Below, piece after piece: positions 31,410 through 51,942 of a stretch of 64,000 bases of DNA. The stretch comes from Limnephilus marmoratus (taxonomy: Eukaryota > Arthropoda > Insecta > Trichoptera > Limnephilidae), in the NCBI GenBank assembly GCA_917880885.1, contig OU862920.1, positions 44,055,019 to 44,119,018 on the forward strand. Reading direction: 5' to 3'. A program made the position numbers and the translations under genes. Position 1 is the stretch's first letter; every line of letters begins with the position of its first letter. The notes under the pieces were generated by a model. That model had not been told where the DNA came from and made no database searches. It was given only the letters and a program-made list of their open reading frames with translations.

Positions 31410-31852
31410 AATATTCAGAGACATGCGTCACCAGTAATACGCATAAATTAAAAGAAAAAACGATTTGTACAAATCTAATAACAATAACTACCTATGTCAA
31501 ACTTTGACTTTAATTGGCGTTGTCGTTTTTAGGTTATGGTAAAGCTAACTTTAACGAAATATGCATTATTTCCTTGCTTCTCCGGTTACTGTAGTAAGTA
31601 GTAATTATTATTCATTTAAACATCTCTGAAAATTTTTCTCAAAGCAGCTCATCAAATTGTTTTTCTGTCATCCTCACAGTGGCGGATACAGAAAAAACTC
31701 AAGGGGGGGGGGGGGGGCTAAAGATATAAGAAAACTAAAAAGTAGACAACGGTGAGAATACGATGAACCGCACAAAGAGGAGACCGACTATATGATTTTG
31801 GTATACGACTATACGACTATAGACCTCTACGTATTTTGACTATACGACTATA
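31410..31852. other. Unassigned DNA with a poly-G repeat remnant
   Basis: No gene. CAGTGGCGGATACAG at 31678 resembles a hAT-MITE end, followed by a G-run near 31706. A short ACGACTATAGACCTCT-type repeat lies at 31800-31858. Confidence 0.35.
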
Positions 31853-31854
31853 GA

Positions 31855-32345
31855 CCTCTGGTCTGGAGCTCCAAAATACCTAAAAAATACCCTCGACTCT
31901 GTGCAGAAACGGGCGGTCCGCTTAATAGATGCTCCCAAACAGACGGATTGCAATCTTTAGAACACAGGCGTCGGGTGGGAATGCTATCCTTGTTCTACCG
32001 GTATTACAATGGCAGATGCCCCGAGGAACTAGCGTCATTGATCCCTTCGTCACCGGTGCATAGTCGGGAAACACGCCAAACGCGTGCCCAATATTTGTAC
32101 ACGGTTGACATTTGTCACATGAGAACGGGTCGTTTCTTCGACTCGTTCTTGTGTTCAACAGCTCGGCTGTGGAATGATTTGCCGGCCTCTGTATTTCCCC
32201 CTTCCTACAACATGGGTCTCTTCAATACCAATGTTCATTCCTTCCTCTCCTCAAAAAGACTCTCCACACAGCATCCCAGATGACATAGGCCCCGAGGGAA
32301 ATTATTTTCCTCAGGGCCTCCTGTGTGGAGTAAATGTAAAAAAAA
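31855..32345 (+). pseudogene. LINE-T copy: best-preserved C-terminus and 3' end
   Basis: Reads SGAPKYLKNTLDSVQKRAVR, then (after a small deletion near 31938) LEHRRRVGMLSLFYRYYNG, RETRQTRAQYLYTVDICHM, TARLWNDLPASVFPPS and the end KRLSTQHPR with TGA. The last codons form the left arm of the outer hairpin. Inner arms are GGCCCCGAGG and CCTCAGGGCC. An A-run ends the copy. It is the C-terminal domain of a Jockey/CR1-type reverse transcriptase. Confidence 0.87.
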
Positions 32346-32606
32346 TACTATCTCATTCTCTCGCAGGCTAAAACATATAGATGGATGTGTTTGTCAAATC
32401 ACAACGGTGCTAAAGAAGTTTTTACTTCAATAAATAAATAAAAGATTGACGGACCGCACATTTAAAACTTGGCTGGACACAGGGAGCAGTAGGGCTGCAT
32501 TCAAGGGAATACACGATCAAGGGAATCAAATACTTGAGTCGGGCCGTGTTAAGGGTACCTTTACATGAAACGACGTATGAATGTGAATGAAGCAAAAGTG
32601 TCAATT

Positions 32607-32965
32607 TAGGAGGTGAGTGTGGGTACCGCCGCCACGGTAATAAGTCATCCCAAGTGGATCGCTTTGGTGACTTAGCAGGGATGGCTGAGTTCGTGGGATG
32701 TGATTTTTCAAAGTAGCGGCGGAAGCATTTGCCCACGTACTGCGTGGCGAGCTGGAAAGGACTGGTTGAAGGAGACCATTTAACCTCGCCAGCAGGAATC
32801 CCTCGACCCATTTCCTCGCATCGCAGTGGGAGGGAAAGTTTCATCCGTCCATCTCTCCTGGACACACTAACCCAGAGAGTCCTAACCACCTATCTTACCT
32901 TTTTCCTTCCACTATTTCCTTTCTCTAAAATGACCCTTTACGTAGCATCTCCAAAGACATTTTTT
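32607..32965 (+). mobile_element. SINE-A copy, diverged
   Basis: Blocks are in normal order but many substitutions and deletions are present (GGGTACCGCCGCCACGG head; AGTCATCCCAAGTGGATCGC). The tail stops at GCATCTCCAAAGACA before the inner hairpin. Confidence 0.75.
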
Positions 32966-33004
32966 TTAATAATAAAATAATAATAGGTATATTTTGTAAT
33001 AGTT

Positions 33005-33188
33005 ACCCAAAAATGACATTGGATAAGTTTATGTATTCGGGAAGTACATTCACGAGAGATGGGGAGTCTGATAGAGATATTGAAAGAAGGGTAAATGCAG
33101 GTAACTCCGCATTTATGGAGGACTGAACGCCGTTGGCGCTAACAAAAAACTGTCGAAAGAAGCGAAGCTAGTAATCCACAATGGAGTG
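33005..33188 (+). pseudogene. RTE-like LINE relic, left part
   Basis: Reads LDKFMYSGSTFTRDGESDRD and, one frame over, GLNAVGANKKLSKEAKLVIH NGV, the same block as at 15810-15860. It is interrupted at 33189 by an inverted LINE-T tail. Confidence 0.7.
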
Positions 33189-33481
33189 CTTTTTTTCATT
33201 AACTCCACACAGGAGGCCCTGAGGAAAATGATTTCCCTCAGGGCCTATGTCATCTGGGATGCTGTGTGGAGGGTCTTTTTAAGGAGAGGAAGGAATGAAC
33301 ATTGGTCTTGAAGAGACTCATGTTGCAGGAAGGAGGAAACACAGAGGCCGGCAAATCATTCCACAGCCGAGCTGTTGAACACAAGAACGAGTCGAAGAAA
33401 CGACCCGTTCTCATGTGACAAATGTCAACCGTGTACAAATGTTGGGCACGCGTTTGGCGTGTTTCCCGACTACGCACCGGG
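33189..33481 (-). pseudogene. LINE-T tail nested in the RTE-like relic
   Basis: On the minus strand RETRQTRAQHLYTVDICHM through FPPSCNMSLF to KRPSTQHPR and the stop, then the compound hairpin (both stems perfect) and an A-run abutting 33189. 5' truncated. Confidence 0.88.
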
Positions 33482-33670
33482 GTACCAACCCTGATGTATG
33501 GCAGTGAAGCATGAAACTGGCAGAGGAAGGACTAAATGCTATAGAAAGCCATGTATGATAGTGTGAAAAAAATATGAAAATAATACAAGGCTGATACAAA
33601 CGTAATAAGTAAGATTAAGAATGGGACGCTTAGATGGTTTAGACATGTAGAGCGAATGATTGAAGAAAGA
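33482..33670 (+). pseudogene. RTE-like LINE relic, right part
   Basis: Resumes VPTLMYGSEA (compare LVPTLM at 15803) and continues to SKIKNGTLRWFRHVERM. The first half of this stretch is decayed. Confidence 0.7.
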
Positions 33671-34060
33671 TTTTCTTGTATTTAGGGTAGCCAAGGGGGG
33701 GGGGGGCGCGCGCCCTCAAGTGATTTCTATATCCTCCGGAGTCTTCTAGGGCCATCTCTTTCAAAATTGTGTTGGATGCGCTTATTCACTCCTTCTCGTG
33801 ATCCATTTTCTCGCCCAAATACGACGTTTTTTATGCTTTTCCATAATCACGAGCTCGTCTCGCAGAACATCAGAAGCATAAATGCATAAATGAACTAATA
33901 CCCAGAAATTAGAGAGACGCACGCCTTGACAATTTCAGTTGACGCCATCTTGAATTTCAAATTCGGTTCTACTTAAATTGAAACGTGTGAACATAATCTT
34001 ATTCAACTTTTTACGTTAAATAAAAGTGGATCAACAGCAATCGAAACATCTGAACGCGCC

Positions 34061-34928
34061 TTAACGCGGTTGAGTCACTCTAGCTACTGAGCCGCGTTAG
34101 GAATTGGAAGGCGTAAATCGCCTTACAAACACTACCGCATTTCAGTCGCGCTAATGACTGAACCGCGTTAGGGATTGTTATGCATAAATCACCTTACAAA
34201 AGCTATACCGATTCAGTCACCTACGCGCTTCGTTGCTCTATCAGTTTCTGTGAGGGCGACGACCGTAATTATAGATAGGTTAGCAGAGAGGATGAACAGC
34301 GTTTTTTAAGTTGGCATTTTTTTTACATTGAAAATTTATTTTTAGTTAAAAAAAAACGCGGGTTTTTTTTAACTGAGGGTGACGACCGTAATTATAGAAG
34401 TGTAAGCAGAGAGGATGGACTGCGTTTTTTTTTTACTTTTTTTTTTTTTTTACTTAGAAAATTTATATATTTTTTTTTATATATAGGGTAAGCAGAGAGG
34501 ATGGACCGCGTTCATTTTTACATAATTTTCTATGTAAAAAAAAAAAAATACGTAAAAAATTACCGCGGTCCATCCTCTCTGCTTACCCTTCTATAATTAC
34601 GGTCGTCACCCTCAGTTAAAAACAAACCCCGCTTTTTTTTTAACTTAAAATAAATTTTCAATGTAAAAAAAATGCTAACTAAAAAAAACGCTGTCCATCC
34701 TCTCTGCTAACCTCTCTATAATTACGGTCGTCGCCCTAACAGAAACTGATAGAGCAACGAAGCGCGTAGGTGACTGAATCGGTATAGCTTTTGTAAGGTG
34801 ATTTATGCATAACAATCCATAACGCGGTTCAGTCACTAGCGCGACTGAAATGCGGTAGTGTTTGTAAGGCTATTTACGCCTTCCAATCCCTAACGCGGCT
34901 CAGTCGCTAGAGTGACTCAACCGCGTTA
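34061..34928. repeat. Large palindrome, arms about 400 bp
   Basis: The left arm from 34062 (TAACGCGGTTGAGTCACTCT) and the right arm to 34928 are inverted copies with few mismatches, centre near 34537. Paired landmarks: TCACCTACGCGCTTCGTTGC (about 34217) with its complement (about 34750), and GCAGAGAGGATGGACCGCG (about 34491) with its complement (about 34565). The left arm has an extra internal GTAAGCAGAGAGGATGG copy of about 80 bp. The outermost part also matches the TE-E right arm. No coding signal. Confidence 0.9.
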
Positions 34929-34971
34929 GGGATTGGAAATACGCCACCCGGCAGGCTGCCGGGGTTTGTGG

Positions 34972-36646
34972 CCAATGGGTTAATATTTTTAAATGACAAA
35001 GCAGTTTGCTTCTGTGGTAGGGATCATTTTTTTTATATAAAAATATGGTTTTAGTTTTATTGTTCTCCTTAAAAACGCGCGTTTTTTTTTTACTTAAATT
35101 TTTTTTTAATAAATATCATATGGGTTCAGCTGGACTTGTTTGTCCCCTTTAAAATGCTATTTATGATGCTTTGGGTAATCCATTTTTTTAGTCTTATTTT
35201 GCGGTGTGGAAAAGGTATTGTATGTCGTTTTGGTATTTTGGGTAATGCGAGTATGTAGGATGTAAACCAAACTTATTTGTCGTAAATCAAACATAATCAT
35301 AATGTAATATTGCCATAAAATGAAACGCTAGTGTTATTCAAGAGTATTAAGTACTTGCTTGACAAATCGGTGAACGCAGGGTACAAATTTCCGCTGATAG
35401 CAACATTCTAACGTGCCCTGCCCATGCGTCCTAGTCTGACGTGTTTATAAATCGGTTATATCCAACGAATAGCGGAAGAAGTATAATGCAGAATTAGAAA
35501 AATTGAGGTATTTTAAAATTTCTCTCTTCCCTGTACTGTTTCATTCCAAAATTGGGTCGTTAAAATGTCGCGATATGTGTGTTTGATAAAAGACAGATTC
35601 ACCGACAAAATGGACGTCGGTATTCGTAATTGCTAAGCTTGCGGAGTAATTTATTGTGTAAATGTATCCGCTAAGCGATTCTCGTATCAAATATTGACTG
35701 TTTTTATGTCCTCACATTGAACTTTAGCTATCGTTGTATATCCGCAGATGTTTTGGAGTATGTTATTCGTGTCATTGCTAATGCGTATGTTCTGTTACAC
35801 CGGCGCTGGCAGAAAATGTAATCGAACTTATATTATTAATTTATTCATTTTGATTCCAATTGATCACGTAGCGTTGTTTAGCCTGAAATTACAATGTTTA
35901 ACATTTGACAAATTGATATTAATAAATATATTGACATGTCTGCTAGTTTTACATATCAATGCGAAAGTTTTCCTTAGTTTCAAGTGACTAATGACTTGTA
36001 CATAAGGTACTCGGAAGTTGATAGTTTGTTCATCAAATTTTATAGTAAAATGCTCACCTCTTCGCAATGCGTTATTTATGTTATTTTCATAATTTATGAT
36101 GAATTTCTCTATTGTTTGTTTTTTTTAATAAATGCTAAGTAGAAATGGTCCCATTAGACTAAAAATAATCTTTGTATTTATTAAAGATAATGTCTGCGTA
36201 ATTTTTGATTTTCCTTGTTTGTTATCTTACAAATTGAATTACAAAACAACACCAATTCTATTGATTGCTACCATTACACACACCATCTGATTTTATATTT
36301 ATCTAAACTTTGAACTTAAAGCATATAGGTATAGATTTGGTATCCACTATGTTTTTGGTATCCACTATGGGAATTTTATAACGTATTTCATTCAATAAAT
36401 GCTCGCTTCTGAAACCGTCTACAATTTTTCTACAAAAATTTCTTTGATTGTTATTATTTCATTTGTTTACATGATCCATGTAAGATTTATAAATATGTGT
36501 CAATTATATCTTTCAAATCAATTTTAAACAGAAACAGATCACCAAGGCAACTAAAATTAAATTATTCATGTTCAATTCTGTCTTGTGTGTAAATAATTTA
36601 TTAGCGATGTATCATATTATGTTCATTTGTTGCGACCTGCTATCTC
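34972..36646. other. Unassigned AT-rich DNA upstream of Cdc42
   Basis: No repeat or gene is recognised. A non-coding first exon or promoter of Cdc42 could lie here, but I see nothing decisive. A 79-codon frame at 35748 is hydrophobic and AT-driven. Confidence 0.35.
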
Positions 36647-36649
36647 TTA

Positions 36650-36806
36650 GGGCCAGTTTTTTCACAGAACTTGAACACTTCATCAAAAATCAAAGTTAAT
36701 ATTCAAGTTGTGAAACAACTGGCCCATAATAGAATTATAACAGAACTTAAATATTAACTTTGAAATTTGATGAATAATTGTTCAAGTTCTGTGAAACAAC
36801 TGGCCC
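36650..36806. mobile_element. Palindromic Harbinger-like MITE
   Basis: 157 bp, TTA on both sides (36647-36649, 36807-36809). Ends GGGCCAGTTTTTTCACAGAA and its complement, with ATCAAAGTTAATATT pairing further in, so almost the whole element folds back. Confidence 0.87.
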
Positions 36807-37349
36807 TTATCTGCCTATATGTTTTGAACCTATTATGACCAAGTCACCATTCCCTTCTTACAACTATAATGTCTTTTCATTCTGCTGAAACATCAAGCCT
36901 CTAATTTTCTGTTTCATTCATTATGGTATAACAACTTCCGCGGATGTTCTCAACAATGTTTCTAAATTCTATCTTTCAAATCACCGCAGCCAACAATAAA
37001 TTTCAATATTAATTTTTCATTTCACCTTGGTTGGCCATAACTTCATCCATCAATATGTACAAATTTTTATCTGCTGTATTTAATATTCTCTCTTAGGCAC
37101 GCAATGAAATGCATTTATAATTTATATTGTATGTATTATTTTTTTATGATCTTAGACTATTTCGACTAATGTATATCGTGTAATGGATGTGCATGTCACT
37201 TTTTGTGACATTGAAGCGTTTTGTATGAAAATTAAAACATGTAGGTATAGGTGATATGATGCGTGGTTGCGTATAAATCAAATAAGCGTTAACACTGAAC
37301 TTACAAGTTTACATTATAACATATTACATCCGTACCATAATTTATATTA

Positions 37350-38285
37350 GGTCCTTACATATGAAATTGGCGTTTTGTATGGGAGGAACATAAAGTCGAT
37401 TTTTTTTTAATATAATATATTTATTTAATCAAAGTATGTACCATTGATATCTATGCACTTTTGCCATCTCATAGGTAGTTCATCGATCCCTTTACTAAAA
37501 AACCATTCGGACGGGAATCAATAAAATCTTTGAAGGCGGTTTAGACTGCCCCATCGGAGTTGAATTTTTTCCCTTGCAAGAAGATATCCAAATTTCGAAA
37601 AAAATGGTATTCTGTTGGGGCAAAGTCCGGAGAGTACGGTGGATGTCTTAGACATTCCAATTGAAGCTCCTCTAATTTGGTAGCCGTCTGTTGTGCAGTG
37701 TGTGGTCTAGCGTTCTAACACGCGTTTGTTGATTTGCTTCACTCAATTCGTGAGGTACCCACCTTTCAAGCTTTTCACCTTCCCAATTTGCTTCAAGTGG
37801 ATTAAAACAGTTTTATCACTAACACCGCAGCCTGCAGCTAACTCGGACGTGGTTTGCGATGGATCAGCTTCCACAATAGCCTTCAATTCTTCATTATCAA
37901 CTTTGGTCTCCGGCCGTCCACGGGGCTTGTTCTGCAGGTCGAAATTTCCAGAACGAAAACGTTGGTACCAAAAACGCACTGTGTTTTCTTTTGCGGCACA
38001 GTCGCCATACACATCATTAATCCTTCGAGCTGTTTCTGCAGCACTGGTGCCACGGTGGGACTCGTACTCGTAAATAATGCGATATTTCAAGTTTTTCCAT
38101 TTTGTAAACTAAGTGACGCAAAGAAAAAAAAAATTAAGGAAAAAACAAATGAATTAAAATTTTCGAAACACAAATACATGAGTAAATAGCTGTATAAATT
38201 TGAATTTGGAATTCCTAACCAAAGAGAAGATATTTGAGATCAAAGTTGCCAGTACGGCAAAACGCCAATTTCATATGTAAGGACC
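37350..38285 (-). mobile_element. Mariner element, internally deleted
   Basis: 936 bp with inverted ends GGTCCTTACATATGAAATTG (37350) and its exact complement to 38285; at least 28 bases match. TA on both sides (37348-37349, 38286-38287). The coding strand is minus. Confidence 0.93.
37440..38105 (-). pseudogene. Mariner transposase, HTH and C-terminus kept, catalytic middle deleted
   Basis: From about 38100 downward: LKYRIIYEYESHRGTSAAET, then RRINDVYGDCAAKENTVRFW, RFRSGNFDL and GRP: the paired HTH domain of mariner (HTH_48 type). Next DPSQTTSELAAGCGVSDKTV, HLKQIGKV and WVPHELSEAN. The reading then jumps to HPPYSPDFAPTEYHFF, the block with the third catalytic aspartate, and ends FIDSRPNGFFSKGIDELPMR. 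The stretch with the first two aspartates is missing. The A-run after ATG-GG (near 38097) has one base too many, which puts the ATG out of frame. Transposase cuts and pastes at TA sites; this one cannot. Confidence 0.88.
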
Positions 38286-38287
38286 TA

Positions 38288-48296
<10,009 letters not shown>

Positions 48297-48855
48297 ACCA
48301 ACCCCCCCTCCTGTGCCAATACAAACATGTTCCGCCTGCTAATATTTGAATCACATTTCTGTGCATTTATCTGTTCTGGGTAGGGTTGTAAGTTATTTCT
48401 TCATTTTCTATTGAAAAGGATCATATTTTGACATCATAGCCTTCATGTATTACTATTATTGATAATATCTCACAATTATAAAAGTTTTCAAGTGATCCTT
48501 AGTATTGAATATCAGTTTTGTACCTACTTACATTTCCTAGCAGACGACATTGTGAATTTGTACAACTTGTATTAAATTAGCAGTAGCCATTTAGAATTTA
48601 CTTATGACTCTACCTGATAATTATATATTTTATGGTCCAAAAATCTGCATTGTAGGATTTTGTACAACATATTCAATTGTAATTTAGTTAAGCCGCCATG
48701 CAGTGTTTAAGAAGTGCATTTCTTTAAAAAAAAAAAAATTTTAAGTCAGCAAAACTGCATGGTGAATCCTTCTTTTAAAAGGTTCAATATCAAAATAATA
48801 ATCTGTTTCTTTTCATAACATTGGTAAGGCAGTCCAATTTGACCATCGAATAGGT
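48297..48855 (+). other. Probable Cdc42 3' UTR
   Basis: AT-rich, no repeat until the hAT MITE. I cannot place the poly(A) site; no AATAAA is convincingly positioned in the first few hundred bases. Confidence 0.5.
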
Positions 48856-49067
48856 CAGGGGTTCCCAACCTTTTAGTTTGCGGCGCCCCTAAAGAGTCAG
48901 AATATTTTCTTGACTCTTTGTGACTTCACAACCATTAATAAGTCACTTTAGATATCTTTATTGGTGAGAAATAATAAAACAAATGAATAATTTTAATTTA
49001 AAAAATACTGCAATGTCTTTAGTAGTCATTACAGTAATTATAATGTAATATGTTTAGGGAACCCCTG
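48856..49067. mobile_element. hAT MITE
   Basis: 212 bp. Ends CAGGGGTTCCCAACCTTTT and GGGAACCCCTG; 8-bp duplication GAATAGGT/GAATAGAA. It lies less than 600 bp beyond the Cdc42 stop and could be inside its 3' UTR. Confidence 0.82.
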
Positions 49068-49454
49068 GAATAGAAGATAAAATAAAGAAATAAAAGGATT
49101 TAACTTTACCTTTGGCTCCTTGGGGGTGCATCTGCTATGTTTGTTTGAAACAATATTTATAATAATTTTATATTAAACTTGTTTTCTGAGGCGATTGACT
49201 GTAACTTCTAAAAGAGTCAAATTATTCCAATGTTTTTGTATTCAATTGAGAATAGCTTCCTATGATTATGTCTTATACTAACTTAGCAGTATATTGTCGC
49301 TGGGCACCTAATATCTCCAATGTTAAAAAATTAAAATTTTGCAGAGGAAAAAAAAAAATTTAAGCGGTAAAATGAAGTAAGACTTCCATTTTGTTTTATT
49401 TATTGTGCACATTAATAATCATTTTTAATACAAAATGTAATTTTTGGAAACCGT

Positions 49455-50020
49455 AACTCTGATTTGGATTCCTTGATATGTTGATATAGTGAGTAACGAT
49501 ATTGCGGATTCCTTGGCAAAACGAGGAGTTTCCGACCCTATTGTTACCCTCGTAAACCATGTTCCCCTATCTGATATTTTTTCCATTATCAAAGATAGAT
49601 CCCGCAAAGTTTAGGCAGAGTATTGGAACATTGCTAGTCAATCCAGAATGCCTGTTACACTTCAATACAAAGGACTATCCCATGAAAACCGTGGTTTCAA
49701 CAATTCCTCCAATTCCAAAAAAAGAAATTTCCTTATTCGAATGAGAATTGGACATTGTTACGTTCCTTGTCACCTTTTTAAAATTCACATCCTTGACTCC
49801 TCTGATTGTACATTCTGTGGTTTAGATGTGGGAACTTTAGATCACATATTTTTTGGTTGTACCTCTCTAAATAAATATCCTCTTCTATCAAGCGTTATCT
49901 AAAATTGCCTCCCCACCATTCAACATCTCATCTCTTCTAAGGCTGAACACTCCAATCTTCTTTCCTATTTCAAAAGTTCTTTATTTCCTGCTTCAAAACT
50001 GATTTTTTTACTCGTCTGTA
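49455..50020 (+). pseudogene. I-like LINE relic: RNase H end and C-terminal zinc motif
   Basis: NDIADSLAKRGVSDP is the last RNase H block of I-type LINEs. It is followed by a stop, then FLIRMRIGHCYVPCHLFKIH, DCTFCGLDVGTLDHIFFGC: a Cys/His cluster common at LINE C-termini. Frames are broken in two places. The rest of the element is not present. Confidence 0.75.
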
Positions 50021-50948
50021 AAATGTTATTTTTTTCACATTCAAGTATTACGTTCCCGATAACAACATGCTAAATGTTTAAGTGAACTAAACATACATTC
50101 ATAAGTTATAATAATAGATTTGTACATAATAGCAGAAAATAAAAATTAAGTAGTTACCGAAACTCATTTTATATCAAAAAAAATTTAGCAATAGGATATT
50201 TAGTAAAACTTATACAATAAAAGTGGGCACTTGAAAAGCAGCATTTTGCAATAACTATTGGAAGAACACAATGTTTAAGACATTTGGCGGAGACGGCTTG
50301 TAAAGCGCCCTGCAATTCAGAGTGCATAACAAATATAACACCAACTAATAATATTGAAAATTAAATATCTTTTTTCAGGTCTAGATGTTTAAATTCATTT
50401 TTTACTTATATTTTTTATTGACTGCAGCTTATGCAATTCAGCACTGACAAAATGTATTATTAATCTCAATTATGATTAGAATGTAAAGGGCGCCGGCACT
50501 GGCACCTTCGCCGGGTGATGGGGCTGTCTAGAAATGTTCATAGCCATCTTGATTCATGTCTTGTAAATAATTAAAACACTTTTCCATGCTTCAATATAAT
50601 ATTAAGTAATATCAACCATTTATGGAACATTCATTTTATGTGCATAAATTGTATATTTTTTATCGTAAATACTTGTTGTTGTTTTTCAGCCTGTGAGATG
50701 ACATTCGTATTTTTTCTTTTGACAGCATGATACAAGTGGTCTTCAGTAAATTGGTCCCATTAAGAGTTTGTACTGACGTCTTCCTTCTCATGTGTCTTGT
50801 TTAAAAATTAAAAAGACCGAAGATACTAGGACGATGATGACAAATACGATCTCTCGCTGGGACTAGTGTACAGTTGTATATTTAATGAATTTGGTTCCAA
50901 GTGTGTCCTACTTTACTTTTAAGTTCATTTCTATATTATGTCTATGGA
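50021..50948. other. Unassigned AT-rich DNA
   Basis: Nothing recognised. Confidence 0.4.
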
Positions 50949-51942
50949 CAGGGCCGTATTCAGGAGCTGTAGACATCGGGGCTGAACCTGTGGAGCGGGC
51001 CCTGCCGGGGGGCAAAATCCATAAACCCCAATAAAATGGGGGGGGGTCGAATGGAATTTCAGAGCAATTTTATACCTAAAAACATTTTTAAAAAAATCAT
51101 TTAAGGTTTATTATTAAATTGTAGACATTTTACTATACTGTATTTAGAAGTTGATGTAATGATGCGATAAAAATGAAAATAATTGAAAATCATTACAAAT
51201 GGAAATTTTACAATTCTCAAATCTAAAATTCAAGTTCTGTAATTATTTTATCATGAGCCGTTTATTTCACAACCTTTTTTGATAATACATAACAGAACTT
51301 GATAGGTCACGGAACTTGAATATTAACTTTTGAAATTGTTTAAATTCTGTGAAACAACCCGTCCTAAGGTATTACATAACATGATTTCATTGGTATTTTG
51401 AGATTCATGACTATGTTCCCAAATATGTAAAAATCAGTATTTTATTTCAATTTTGGTGATGAGTCTCTGTGTAACTTCGGTTCAATGATCTCTAAAACTG
51501 GGATTTGCTTTGATAGTTTTTAAAAATTGGAACATATTGCCGATTCAGACGATCGATAAAATAGATATCAACATTATTTTATTAATTAATAATTCTATAT
51601 TTGAAATGTGCATTTCTTAAAACTGTTTACTAATAGGGTTTATCCTAAAGGTAAATTTCTGATAGTCTTTTGAAAGGCAACGATGCTGAGGCAAATGTAT
51701 TTTTTTATAAATATTTTCAGCTTTGCAAATCCTACAAATATAATATCCTGTGATTTTTCACGAGTCTGCGGCGCTAATTTGAAATAAAATGCATTGATAA
51801 GAAATTGTAGTCATTACACATAACTTAATTTATAAATAACATAGTGGCTAAAAGGCTTGCGCATACACTTTACACTGATGACAATTTGTGATGGGGGCCC
51901 ATAGGCTGCAGCCTTGATAGCCTGCATGTAAATACGGCCCTG
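50949..51942. mobile_element. hAT-like non-autonomous element
   Basis: 994 bp. Ends CAGGGCCGTATTCAGG and TGTAAATACGGCCCTG; 8-bp duplication TCTATGGA (50941-50948) and TCTACGGA (51943-51950). AT-rich interior, no transposase. Confidence 0.87.

Larger units (their letters stand above)
30932..34945. mobile_element. TE-E copy 2, larger and repeatedly invaded
   Basis: Ends GGCGTATTTCCAATCCCTAA (30932) and its complement to 34945; flanked by TGCCGGGT on the left and ACCCGGCA on the right. It shares with copy 1 the left arm (TTGATCAACTCGACACTTG), the exon start and the right arm (CCAATCCCTAACGCGG). It contains a MADF-like exon, a LINE-T tail, a SINE-A copy, an RTE-like relic and a large palindrome. 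Confidence 0.65.

Noticed and set aside
37726..38189. Plus-strand ORFs opposite the mariner transposase
   Set aside because: Shadow frames of the minus-strand coding sequence.
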